From Panorpa germanica (Eukaryota > Arthropoda > Insecta > Mecoptera > Panorpidae): a stretch of 64,000 nucleotides of DNA. Each line of letters starts with the position of its first letter. The stretch's first letter is position 1. The position numbers and the translations under genes are program-made. The DNA lies in assembly GCA_963678705.1 (NCBI GenBank), contig OY783205.1, positions 13,950,001 through 14,014,000 of the forward strand, in the 5' to 3' direction. Positions 11,924-22,726 of this stretch are shown one piece after another. The notes beneath the pieces are model-generated. The model was not told where the DNA came from. It saw only the letters and a list, made by a program, of their open reading frames with translations, and did not search any database.

Positions 11924-12672
11924 GGATAACCGACTATGATGGTCTCGCAAAATTCATTGAAAAATGCGTGGTAAGAGAATGTGATAAAATGAAACGAAGC
12001 CTTTTATTAACGGTATCGAACAGGTACGACAAGATTTTGCGAGCTGTAGAATACAAAGCGGAATTACCAGAGAAAACTCAAGCTTCGAAAGAAATAGGTA
12101 AAGATTTACCGTTTGACAGTATTGAAGGTTTTCTCAAGTTTGAAGAGGATCTTAATACAAAAGAAGACATACAAGATGCCGTGGTACGCATTACGTTTAC
12201 TATTCATCATTAGTTATTGATTATTGATAACTTGTTAATTAATTATACACATATATTTGTAGAAAGAGATATTCAAGATGGTAGCTGCTGGACACACGAA
12301 ATATGAAGATGATATTTCAGCGGTAATGACAAAGCTGCTGAAAAAAAATGTGCAATTAGAGTACAGTCGATGTGTAAGAATAATTAAAGGAGTTGGTAAG
12401 AAAGCTTTCAATCAAACTGAGTCGTACAAACTGATGGAAGGTAAGTTGCAACATTCGAGTTGAAAAGTAATTGTGATTTACTGATTGCGATTTCATTTTT
12501 TTCAGAATTTATCCAGGAAAAATATCATGATGCAAAGGATAAAATAAAAATATTGACTATCGTCAGTAAATTTTTATCTGGTGCAGGCGACAGGGACGGT
12601 GGACGAGCACAGCGAGGAAAAGATGTCCTACAAAATGATATACTATCAGAAACTGGGCCTTTTACCTTATAG
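11924..12672 (+). CDS. DUF4806-like protein, three or more exons, 5' end not found
   Basis: Three open segments join in frame with consensus splice sites. Exon A is about 11924-12183 (acceptor TTTCTAG, donor GTACGC), exon B 12263-12440 (acceptor TTTGTAG, donor GTAAGT), and exon C 12506-12672 (acceptor TTTTTTTCAG, stop TAG). Exon A carries LPFDSIEGFLKFEEDLN, exon B AAGHTKYEDDISAVMTKLL, and exon C KFLSGAGDRDGGRAQR. This pattern resembles the DUF4806 family, multicopy proteins of unknown function in insects. An upstream frame at 11696-11902, rich in Asn and Ser, could be an earlier exon but I could not link it. No lesion is visible in the joined frame. Function is unknown; a mobile-element origin is plausible given the repeat blocks on both sides. 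Confidence 0.5.
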
Positions 12673-12673
12673 T

Positions 12674-13120
12674 ATGGGAAAAAAGCGTTGATTGAGAAGT
12701 AAATCTCAGTGTACCGGCCTTGTTATTAGATATAGTAATATTTATTAATTAAATATTAATAATTACATCTATTATTCTAACTATGCATAACGTTAAAAAA
12801 TATATTTTGATCTTGTTAGTTTTTAAGTTCTTATCAGTACGATCAGTAATAATATTTGTGATATATATCTATAACAAAGTGCTAATTGAAAAGCAAGTAT
12901 CAGAGTACCTGTCTTGTTATTAGATACAGTAATATTTATTTATTAAATATTACTAATCACATCTATTATTATAAATAAGCATTACTTTAAAAAAAAAATA
13001 TTTTGATCTTGTTAGTTCTTAGGTTCTTATCAGTACAATTAATAATGATATTTGTTATGTTGGGTATATTATTATAAACAAAGATGTCGACTAAAATATA
13101 AATCTTAGTATGTTTTGAAA
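12674..13120. repeat. Imperfect tandem duplication, unit about 200 bp
   Basis: The segment from about 12690, containing CTTGTTATTAGATA, ATTTTGATCTTGTTAGTT and TTCTTATCAGTAC, recurs from about 12890 with the same order and spacing. A third partial start lies near 13077 (AACAAAGATGTC). It follows the stop of the DUF4806-like gene. No coding potential is seen. Confidence 0.7.
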
Positions 13121-13284
13121 ATTAATCTCATAATTAATCTCATAATGTCATATGAATCTCATAATTTAAATAATTAAATAAATTTAATTTAAGTATATGG
13201 ATGTAATTATTTGTGTCTTAAAGCATGCGCTAATTATAATTAGCTTACGCTTTTATTAAATTTTTTTAATCCAAAACAAGTATA

Positions 13285-13555
13285 CAAATCTGGCCCAGTA
13301 TTGGTGATCAAGCTTGGCCTAGCCTTGGGGATCAAAATTGGCCTAGTATTGGTGATCAAGTTTGGCCCAACTCTGGTAATCAAGCATGGCCCAGCCTTGA
13401 CGATCTAGCTTGGCCCAATCTTGACAACCAAGCCTGGCACGATGTTATCATTCCAGGCTATTCCCAAAGCTGGGCCAAGACTGGTGTGCATACTTGGCCC
13501 AGATCTTTACAGTACTGAACCAGGCCTGTACCAAGACTGGGCCGATGGTTTGATC
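13285..13555. repeat. Degenerate short repeats with a CTTGGCC core, second block
   Basis: About ten variants of the unit TTGGCCCAGTATTGGTGATC follow one another with a period near 24-30 bases. This is more regular than the first block at 10640. The end of the block merges into the LINE fragment at 13560. Confidence 0.7.
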
Positions 13556-13559
13556 CTGT

Positions 13560-13756
13560 ATGGAAACGAGTACAGGAATACTGCATGAGGTTGATCTGAT
13601 GGCAGGGTGTAAAGAAGAAGTAACAGACGAATGTCAGAGGAGGTGGGATAGCTCGGAAAAAGGAAGGAAATTTTACAGCCGCTGGTGGGTAAGCGGCCAT
13701 GATGCAGGAAAACACAAGGACCGAGAAGAGTGGTTTCTCTCATTTCGAGGTTGAGG
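13560..13756 (+). pseudogene. LINE ORF2 carboxy-terminal fragment (R1/I type)
   Basis: The frame contains ECQRRWDSSEKGRKFY, a stretch typical of the region after RNase H or the RT thumb in R1- and I-type LINE ORF2 proteins. The LINE at 4512 has the related DKWDNSDKGREFY. No RT, endonuclease or RNase H is attached, and there is no visible target duplication. It is a short relic. Confidence 0.5.
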
Positions 13757-14089
13757 GTTGACCATCAAATGTATTTGATATCTTTGGTATGCATCCTTTA
13801 TACATTCAGATAAAGGATCTTACTTTATGTTGAAGGATTTGAAAATGTAATTGCTACTAGCAACACTACCCCTACAACCTTCAAGGGAATAGACAAGTTG
13901 AACGATATAATGGAAAGCGGTAACATTATCGTTAAAATCGCAAGATACGCCAATTACGCAATGGGAAACAGTACTCAACACAGCGTTACATTCAATACGA
14001 TCTTTATTAAGTACAGCAACCAATGCAACTCCACACGAACGAATGTTTATTATCAGCGTAAATCTTTAAGTGGTGTTTCTATACTAACA

Positions 14090-14224
14090 TGGGTAACCAT
14101 TCCAGGCACTGTTCTAATGAAAAAGATAGTGCGAAACAGCAAATATGATCCATTGGTAGAAGAAGTGGAATTAATCGAAGCTAATTCAATGTATGCTCAT
14201 GTTAAATTAGCAGATGGAAGTTAA
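14090..14224 (+). pseudogene. Possible Ty3/gypsy integrase carboxy-terminal remnant
   Basis: The residues PGTVLMKKIVRNSKYDPLVE and the following EVELIEANSMYAHVKLADG resemble the tail of some insect gypsy polyproteins, where a short basic SH3-like domain ends integrase. The upstream part of the frame (13898-14090) is not recognisable. No LTR is adjacent. It stops where the R2 zinc-finger remnant begins. Confidence 0.35.
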
Positions 14225-14993
14225 AGCACAATATCAATTCTGCGACAACGGCTGTAATAAGAGCTACAAAACCTGTAAAGGTTTAATCTAACATTTTTCA
14301 CACTGTAAGGGGCCAATCGTGGTACCCTTACGTGCTTTTAAGTGTGATAATTGTGTCATGTCATTCGATACAAAGCGCGGCTTGAGCCAGCACTACAAAC
14401 ATGCCCATCCCGTAGTAAGGATCAAGCAGAGACTGGCTGCAAAGAGACAAACATCACCCAAGCAAACAAATAGAGCGTCCAAAATGGACCGAACAAGAAA
14501 TGAGAACGTTGCTGGATAATATTGCGTTTTTTGAAAATCGCAAAAATATTAATATTAATCAAGAACTGGCTAAACTTATAACATATCAAATATCAAAGCA
14601 AATATCTTGTAAGAGAAGGTTGCTTAATGCCCAAGAGATCCGACAGGATACAGAGGTTGGTAATATTAGCATCAACCTCCACAATATTACATAGTTCATT
14701 AACGAGGGTTCACCACAGAAAATGGAGTGTTCAATAACATCACAATATTTGAAGAGTTATGTCGAGAGGCTAAGATATCTAAAGGTGCTGTGATATCGAT
14801 ATTGGACATATCCAAGACGTTCGATAGCGTCTCACATAGTGCAATTATCAGTAGTCTGAAACGCCATGGCGTCCCGGACCTGATAATTGCAGCTATCGAG
14901 AATATGTACACTGGTGCACATACTAACATAAACATGGGTAACACTTGCATCAAAATGGACATATTGAAGGGAGTAAAACAAGGCGACCCAGGC
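14216..14993 (+). pseudogene. R2-type remnant with internal deletion (zinc fingers, Myb, start of RT)
   Basis: Finger 2 is readable at about 14235-14310 (CDNGCNKSYKTCKG, then a stop, then a HFSHC-like end). Finger 3 is at about 14340-14405 (CDNCVMSFDTKRGLSQHYKHAH). The Myb domain is at 14467-14640 (RPKWTEQEMRTLLDNI across a frame change). At 14699 it jumps straight to the RT start (GVFNNITIFEELC, SILDISKTFDSVSHSAII, DILKGVKQGDP), so the linker is deleted. The DNA from 14406 to 14690 is about 96 percent identical by eye to 22735-23019. It ends abruptly at 14990 within the QGDP motif, where an unrelated 66-bp block and then the BEL LTR follow. Confidence 0.75.
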
Positions 14994-15056
14994 GAAAGCT
15001 AGAAATCATAGAATTAAGAAATAGACTAATAAAATTTGAATTTGATTCAATATTAC
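14991..15056. repeat. Short repeat shared with 30625-30692
   Basis: AGGCGAAAGCTAGAAATCAT and the following AATTAAGAAATAG, TAATAAAATTT and GATTCAATATTAC blocks also occur just downstream of the second BEL element at 30625-30692, on the same strand. Its identity is unknown. It sits between the broken R2 copy and the BEL LTR. Confidence 0.75.
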
Positions 15057-15681
15057 TGTTCATAAACGCATTCAATATTTATATTATAAGTATAAGAATA
15101 ATAAGAATAATATAAGAATTCTTTTGTTAAACATTTATATTTTATGCGTATTTGTTTTTATACTCAGATACAACGCTCCTTTTGAGTGGTACCGAACCTT
15201 GCTCATGCAAACTGCCTTTGTGTCACGACCACATTTCTACTAGGCATCGACACTACGTTTATGTTCGTATTTCATCATTATTAACTGAGCCATCAAACAG
15301 TCAGCTCGCTTTATCCTTTGGTGCATAAACAAAAGTAATATTAATTTCAAATATTATAAAATAACTAAAACCAACAGTTACATCAACATAGTGTCGAAAC
15401 TAGTATTTTGATCAGTTAAAATATTTAATCAATCCATGTAATCCAATAGTGTAATTGTAAAATAAATGTATTCTGGAAGGTTCTTTTGTTTCGCTGTTTC
15501 TTCTGATATAAATAAAAAATTGTTATTAATAAATTAATAACAAAAAGGTCCTTTATAAATGAATTGTGCACACCCTAAGCTATTGAAAGGAACTGAGCGC
15601 CCCCGAGCCGCTCGAGAACTTGGATACCGCCGACAGATTACAAATACGCTCTAGCCAGCCTATAGATCTAGAAAAGGTCCA
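15057..15681 (+). repeat. BEL/Pao 5' LTR
   Basis: Starts TG and ends CA. Landmarks shared with the 3' copy are TACAACGCTCCTTTTGAGTG, the CATCGACACTACG block and AACTGAGCGCCCCCGAGCCG. Relative to the 3' copy it has an altered start region near 15080-15120. Sequence after it, AGTGGTGGTCAAGG, would be the primer site, but I could not assign a tRNA. The leader 15682-16297 has no coding sequence. Confidence 0.88.
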
Positions 15682-16297
15682 AGTGGTGGTCAAGGTATTC
15701 CTGAACATTCTTATAATTTCCACTTATCCTTAATATTATCTCTATTTTGGGTTTTTGCAGTTACATTTTATTTTTTATAAACTTTTACATATACTACGGT
15801 TTAGTTGTTAATGCATTATTTCAAGGTGTTTGGCCATCAATGAATTGATAACATTCATTGCGTCATACTCGCTCGAATATTATCGTTCATTTGGTTCTAC
15901 TTTGTACTTAATAAGCCGTTGCCTCCTTTAATCCAGTCATTTAACGTCAATACTAGACTATGACTGTTTTGAGCAATGTATTTCGTGTTATTTGAACACA
16001 GTTTTGCACAGTTTAGTTTTCCTATACTCAAGACATTTAACGTTCTACTACTGGACTATGACTGTGTAGGGCATATATACCAATTGCATTTGGTAAGCAA
16101 ATACTCCTATTCCATTGTAAACGTTTGAATATACATTCAAACTAGCCTATCTGTGTACTAGAACACAGAGATCGTATTACGTCTGTTACGTAATAGCCCA
16201 CGACTCATATTATTTCTTACAATAATATACAAAACAAATCATTTTTAAATATTAAATTTAAAAAGAGTCATAAAGATTATTTAAAGCTACATTCACA

Positions 16298-19200
16298 ATG
16301 TCGTTAAAAACTTTAAATACCAAAGTACATCAAATCAAATTATCATTAAAACAATGCAGCAAGGCAATTGAAAATATTGATATAACAAATTCATCCACGT
16401 ACGATGTGGAAGAAATAAAAATTTGGTATAAACAATGGCAACCACTAATGTCTTCAATTAATAAAGTTCATGCACAAATGCATGAATTAGTTGAAGATCA
16501 AGCTGATATAGATCGCATTGATAGCGAAAATAATGATTTTTCTGCACAATGCATTAATATAGGAAAAATTATCAATAAAATTATTTCAGCTTCTGAATCA
16601 CTTGCAATTCAGACAGTATCTACACCTGATACACAAAACCATCAGTATCTTTAGATGAGGACATGCATTTATCCTCCATTAACAATGGGATAAATTTAAA
16701 GCCACATTTGAAAGCTTCGTTCACAATCAAATTAAATACTCTAACTTTAAAAAACTACACATCTTACGTCGTTCGTTGAAGGATGAGGCATTTGATACTA
16801 TTGCATCGGTGCAATTAGATCCTAACAACTATCAATTATGTTGGGATTTGTTAGTGACAGCTTACGATAATAAAAGAAAAATGATCTCACATCACCTTAA
16901 TTCGTTACTAAAAATTCCTGCTATTACTTCTGAGAGTAGTAACAAATTAAGAGCTACTGCAGCCTTAATTAGAAAGCACGTCAAGGCTTTAGAAAATATT
17001 ATTCCGGAGGAAAATAGATGGAATCACATAGTGTCAATAATAATATCTAAAAAACTAGATTCTGAAACAAAAAAGCATTGGCTAGCTTCAAACATTTCTA
17101 CAACTGACTATCAAGAAATTGATACTATGCTTTCTTTTATTCTCGAGCGTGCTCACAAGTTAGATGAACACAATTGCGATTCTAATGTTACTCACAAATC
17201 AAGACCTCATAAATCTTTTTTCGTTTCACAACGCGACAAATGCCTGTTTTGCAATAAAGATCACACTATTAGACATTGTACTAATTTTTTAAAACTCAAC
17301 GTAAGGGCTCGAATCAACGAGATCCGAAGAAGACAGCAGTGCCTAAATTGTTTACGCAAAGGTCTCACTATTAACGGCTGTACTTCAAAATACAGTTGCA
17401 TTACTTGCAACAAAAAACACCATTCATTGCTACATATTGAAGCAGAAGAATCGGATACTTCTGTTCCTACAGCTAGCACTTCTAACGCCTTTACTGCGCA
17501 TGTCAATCGGACGAATCAAGTAATGCTTTCGACCGCTTTGATAAGCATTCTTGATAAAGACGGTAAACCAATTATCGCTCGCGCACTTCTTGACAATGGT
17601 AGTCAAACTAGTTTCATTACCAATCGTTTAATTTGCAAATTAAATATTCCTACTACTAAATCTGACTTGGTAATTTCGGGAATCGGTAATTCGGAAACTA
17701 AAATAAATAAGCAGGTAAGGATCGCTTTACATTCTGCAAATACAAATTTAAAACATTTGTAAACTGTCTCCTAATAGACAAAATAAATGATAACATTCCA
17801 CACACTACATTGGATATTAACAATTTAGCAATACCCTCTACTATAAAACTAGCATATCCTAGTTTTAATAAACCACAATCGGTGGATTTATTATTGGGTG
17901 CCGAGATATTTTGGAAACTACTACGTGTTGGCAAAACAAAGCTGTTTAATAATCGATTAAATTTGCAACGTACCTTCTTGGGTTGGATAGTTACCAACTA
18001 TAAAGTTAATACTAACAACAACAATGCTCATTGTTACCACGCATCTTTACAAACTCAAATGTCCAAGTTTTGGGAAATTGAGTCTGTTAAGGAATGAGTT
18101 CTTTAACGATAGAGGAACAAGCGTGTCAAGAACATTTCAAAAAAAACTACCACTCGCGATTTCGATGGTAGATTTGTAGTAACTTTACCACTAAAATTGC
18201 CTGCATCAATGCTAGGAGATTCCAAGACGGCCGCTACTAAACGCTTTCTATCACTTGAAAGAAAATTTGCTAATAACGAGCAATATAAGTCCATGTTTTC
18301 TGCGTTTATTCACGAATATATACAATTGGGTCACGTGACTGTTAACCCTAATCAGACCTCGTCTGAACCTTCGTACTTTTTACCACATCACGGTATAATA
18401 AAACTAAGTAGTACCACAAGCAAGTTGAGAGTGGTCTTTGACGGCTCTATGTCAAGTAGCACAAACACATCGCTTAACTCCTTACAAGCGAACGGGCCAA
18501 CCATTCAAAATGACTTATTTACTATCTTAACAAAATTTCGTCAATACGAATATGTAGTCGTAGCAGACATTGCAATGATGTACCGACAAATACTGGTACA
18601 CCCATCTCAAAGAAATCTTCAACAGATTCTTTGGAGAGATAACCCAGACGACAAACTACAAGCTTATCAGTTAAACACTGTAACTTACGGTACATTATCT
18701 GCAGCTTATCTTGCAATAAGAAGCTTAACGCAGCTAGGATACGACAATACAACTGCACATCCAAATGCTGCAAACACAATCATCAATGATTTTTATGTTG
18801 ATGACATGCTGACTGGGTCAAATGATCTAGAAGAGCTCAAACAACGCTGCAATAAAATTATTGAAATTTTAAGCAGTGCAGGATTTAATCTACGTAAATG
18901 GATATCCAATGATCCTGCTGTATTAGTCCACTTGGACAATACAACAAACGACAAACATTTCTATATCGAACACGCAGATATAGAACATTTCAAAACGTTA
19001 GGTGTTAAATGGAGCTCTGAAACGGACTGTTTCAAATACAGTATTGCACATTTTGAACCACCTGTTAAATTAACTAGAAGAAATATTTTATCATTTACCG
19101 CTAAAATTTTTGATCCACTTGGATTACTATCGCCTTGTGTCATAACCCTTAAAATTAATGATACAGCAATTATGGCTAGTTAACTTACATTGGGACGACG

Positions 19201-21347
19201 AAGTTCCAGAACATTTAGCAAATATTTGGACTGCTTTAATAAAACAGTTGCCAAACTTAAATAACGTATCCATACCGCGAAAGTCATTAATCAGTAATTT
19301 CGAAACCATTGAAATTCATGGCTTTTGTGACGCGTCCGAACGTGCATACGGTGCTTGCATATATTTTAAAAGCACTAATAATGAAAATATTTCTAAAACA
19401 ACTCTATTACATTCAAAGTCTAAAGTATCGCCTTTGAAATCGCTAACTATTCCATGCTTGGAATTATGTGCAGCATTGTTGCTGTCGAGAATGACTAAAA
19501 AATTGTTGTCAATAATATCTGTACCGGTAAATCGCATAATTCTCTGGTCTGATTCAGTTATTGTACTATCATGGCTTAAATGCATACCTAACACATTAAA
19601 GACTTTTGTAGCAAATCGTGTTTCCGAAATTCAGACAGACATGAATTCCATCACTCAATGGCGTCATGTGCGTACTGAACATAATCCAGCTGATTTGATT
19701 TCGCGAGGCATTCTTGCTAGAAATATAATTGATCACAATTTCTGGTGGCAAGGTCTAGACTGGTTATCGCAATCAGAAAGTTCATGGCCTGAAAGCAATT
19801 GTACTGTAAAATCTTTACCTGAAACGAAATCAATTATATTGGCGAATCATTCCATAACCAAATCAAATCCTATATTTGATACATTTTCAAGCTTAAGAAC
19901 TCTCAATAGAGTCACCGCGTATTGCCTACGTTTTATACACAACTGTAGAAACAAACAAAATAAGGCAAACGGAATTTTAACGGTTACAGAATTACAAGAT
20001 TCAATGCAACTTCCCGTAAAGTTAGCACAAAAAGAACATTTTGCGTCTGAATTAAAAGCTTTAAAGTGTAACGCACCTTTAGCAAATAAAAGCACATTGC
20101 TTTGCCTCAATCCCTTCCTCGACGATAACGACATCATCAGAGTAGGTGGCAGACTAAAATATTCAAATTTCGAATTTCACAGACGACATCCTATTGTTCT
20201 ACACAACAAACACAAATTAACGACGCTGATAATGGAGAAAGAACACCTGAGATTATTTCATCCAGGTCCTCAAAAATTATTATTCAGCATAAAGGACCAA
20301 TATTGGCCCATTAAAGGCATATCGTTAGCAAAAAACATCGTGCATCGCTGTGTGACATGTTTTAGACTAAAACCGCGTTTTCCATCACCAAAAATGGGTT
20401 CTCTTGCATTTGCAAGAGTTTCTTTGGACTTTCCGTTCAAAGACACCGGCGTCGATTATGCTGGCCCTATTATGGTCAGAAACAAATATGGCCGAGGTAG
20501 TAAATTATTAAAATCTTACATTTGCTTATTTATCTGTTTCGCAACAAAGGCTATACATTTAGAATTGGTTACTGAACTTACGACTCAGTGCTTTTTAGCT
20601 GCTCTGAATCGATTCATATCGCGCAGAGGGAAACCTAATATCATTTATTCTGATAATGGCACAAACTTTGTTGGAGCCAGCCGGGCTTTAGGTAAATTTT
20701 TATCGGATGGAAATAATGCAAAAACAATACAAACTGTGGCTTCTGATTTAACCATTACATGGAAGTTAATTCCACCATGCACGCCTAGTTGGGGAGGTTT
20801 GTGGGAGAGTAACATCAAGTCCACAAAATCACATCTTAAACGTGTTATACAAAATAATCACTTTACTTTCGAAGACACTTACACATTGCTAACCAAAATA
20901 GAGGCAATACTCAATTCTCGCCCTCTTTATCCCGCCTCCAATGATCCTAACGACCTAGTTCCTATCACCACTGGACACCTTCTAATAGGACGGCAACTTA
21001 CTAGCATCGCTCCTGCAGAGGACGCTCCAATCAATCTAAGCAGAATGCAGCGCTTCACACAACTTCAGGACTGCATTCAAAGCTTCTGGAAACGCTGGTC
21101 GAATGATTATCTTGGACACTGCAATCAACTTTCAAAATGGAAAACTTCGAGAGGTGTTGTACCGCAACCCGGAAGTTTGGTTTTAATCAAAGAACCTAAT
21201 CTACCTCCATCCCACTGGATGTTGGGTCGTATAGTGAAAGTGAGTGTCAGTGATGATTTAACGGCTCGTCTAGCCACTATAAAAACAATCAAAGGCGAAT
21301 TAAAACGTCTAGTGCGACATCTTGGTCCACTACCAATCGAACATTAA
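16298..21347 (+). pseudogene. BEL/Pao gag-pol polyprotein, broken into about five frames
   Basis: The ATG at 16298 begins a gag; a break follows at 16652. A DUF1759-type gag region lies at about 16776-17170. Zinc knuckles follow at about 17240-17430 (CLFCNKDHTIRHC, CLNCLRKG, CITCNKKHHSLLH). An aspartic protease (ALLDNGSQTSFI) is near 17584. Stops lie at 17760 and near 18095. The RT is at 18400-18830 (KLRVVFDGSM, FYVDDMLTGS). RNase H is at about 19310-19700 (FCDASERAYGACIYF, LWSDSVIVLSWL, HNPADLISRG). Integrase is at about 20250-20870: a zinc HHCC region, D in GVDYAGP, D in YSDNGTNF, E in LWESNIKSTK. A DUF5641 tail ends at 21347. The last 729 codons are uninterrupted. The order protease-RT-RNaseH-integrase with DUF1759 and DUF5641 identifies BEL/Pao. 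Confidence 0.88.
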
Positions 21348-21390
21348 TTGAAACTTTGATAACATATCCCAATTTCAACGCCCGGGAGAA

Positions 21391-22033
21391 TGTTCATAAA
21401 CGCATTCAATATTCATATTTTTATATAAATATCTTGCCTTTATTTTATGATTAATGTTATTTTTAAGAATTCTTTTGTTAAACATTTATATTTTATGCGT
21501 ATTTGTTTTTATACTCAGATACAACGCTCCTTTTGAGTGGTACCGAACCTTGCTCAAGCAAACTGCCTTTGTGTCACCACCACATTTCTACTAGGCATCG
21601 ACACTACGTTTATGTTCGTATTTCATCATTATTAACTGAGCCATCAAACAGTTAGCTCGCTTTAACCTTTGGTGCATAAACAAAAGTAATATAAATTTAA
21701 AATATTATAAAATAACTAAAACCGAGAAATTACATCAACATAGTGTCGAAGCTAGTATTTTGATCAGTTAAAATATTTAATCAATCCATGTAATCCAATA
21801 GTGTCATTGTAAAATAAATGTATTCTGGAAAGTTCTTTTGTTTCGCTGTTTCTTCTGATATAAATAAAAAATTGTTATTAATAAATTAATAACAAAAAGG
21901 TCCTTCATAAATGAATTGTGCGCACCCTAAGCTATTGAAAGGAACTGAGCGCCCCCGAGCCGCTCGAGAACTTGGATACCGCCGGCAGATCACAAATACG
22001 CTCTAGCCATCTTATAGATCTAGAAAAGGTCCA
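21391..22033 (+). repeat. BEL/Pao 3' LTR
   Basis: Matches the 5' LTR over its length and is preceded by a purine-rich stretch (GGGAGAA) suited to plus-strand priming. A related but older LTR segment is at 11195-11510. Confidence 0.88.
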
Positions 22034-22059
22034 AACTCCCCAACCAGTTATAAATATAC

Positions 22060-22722
22060 AAGAATTGTATTATGTTAGCTTTAATTTTAATAATAAAAGT
22101 GTAACAAATTATTATTTAAATTAAGCGCTTGTAAACGTTGGCGCTGGTTTTTGAGCACATGTCTTGTATTCGTGTTATGGCAACACTTACTAGTACTATG
22201 ACGGGTTCTCGAGGCAGAGTCAACGGGCAGTGTGGTACTAGAAACACAAGCAGTAGCAAGTCACTAACAGTGAGAGCCGGTGTTCAATCGTTTATTATAT
22301 TTGTTGAACACGTTTTTCTATTTAATTAAATATTTGTACAAGAATTGATATATTAAGTTAAATATTTAGCATCCTTTCTAATTAAGTGAAATACTATTGT
22401 AATTACGTAACTAGATGACTAAATAAAACTAATCGATTACTTATTTTAATAAAAAGTGTTTAATTAAATAGTACGAAAGATATTAATTCTTCAACGAGGT
22501 ATGTTGGATGCAGGGCAACTTTAGCCGCTCAAAGAAGTCTCTATTTCAACAATACTCTTCGGACAAGAAATCTATTAAACCAACTTAAAAGAACTAATTC
22601 TTATCCGGTGGATCTCGTCAACTTAAGAATCAACATTCAGAAGCTAGCAACCCTGCGGGATGTAATAGCCTGAAGGAAGAAATCTCCACATCGAACGAGC
22701 ATCCACCTTCCTTTTCACAACA
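22060..22722 (+). mobile_element. Gypsy-type LTR remnant, plus strand, 5' end missing
   Basis: The sequence follows the 769-bp gypsy LTRs at 31523 and 36200 in order. Shared blocks are AAGAATTGTATTATGTTAGC, TTTAATTTTAATAATAAA, AGCGCTTGTAAACGTT, the AATTAAGTGAAATACTATTG region, CTTCAACGAGGTATGTTG, the AACTAATTCTTATC block and an ATTCTCACAACA-like end at 22722. The first 60 or so bases of the LTR are absent, because the BEL LTR ends at 22033. No internal gypsy sequence is attached, so it is a truncated or solo LTR. The short frame at 22138-22329 inside it is not a gene. Confidence 0.65.
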
Positions 22723-22726
22723 ATGC

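Larger units (their letters stand above)
15057..22033 (+). mobile_element. BEL/Pao LTR retrotransposon, complete structure but decayed
   Basis: The 7.0-kb element is bounded by LTRs of 625 bp (15057-15681) and 643 bp (21391-22033), starting TGTTCATAAACGC and ending GAAAAGGTCCA. The internal region codes for gag, protease, RT, RNase H and integrase in BEL order with several breaks. The LTRs share most bases but differ at many sites and by small indels, so the insertion is not recent. No matching target duplication is visible in the flanks (ATTAC versus AACTC). This suggests recombination with another copy or loss of an edge. Confidence 0.88.

Noticed and set aside
18522..20137. Antisense frames of 60-96 codons
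   Set aside because: They are the opposite strand of the BEL/Pao polyprotein and show no independent signature.
15052..22038. Target-site duplications for the first BEL element
   Set aside because: The flanking pentamers ATTAC and AACTC do not match; shifting the LTR ends by a few bases did not help.
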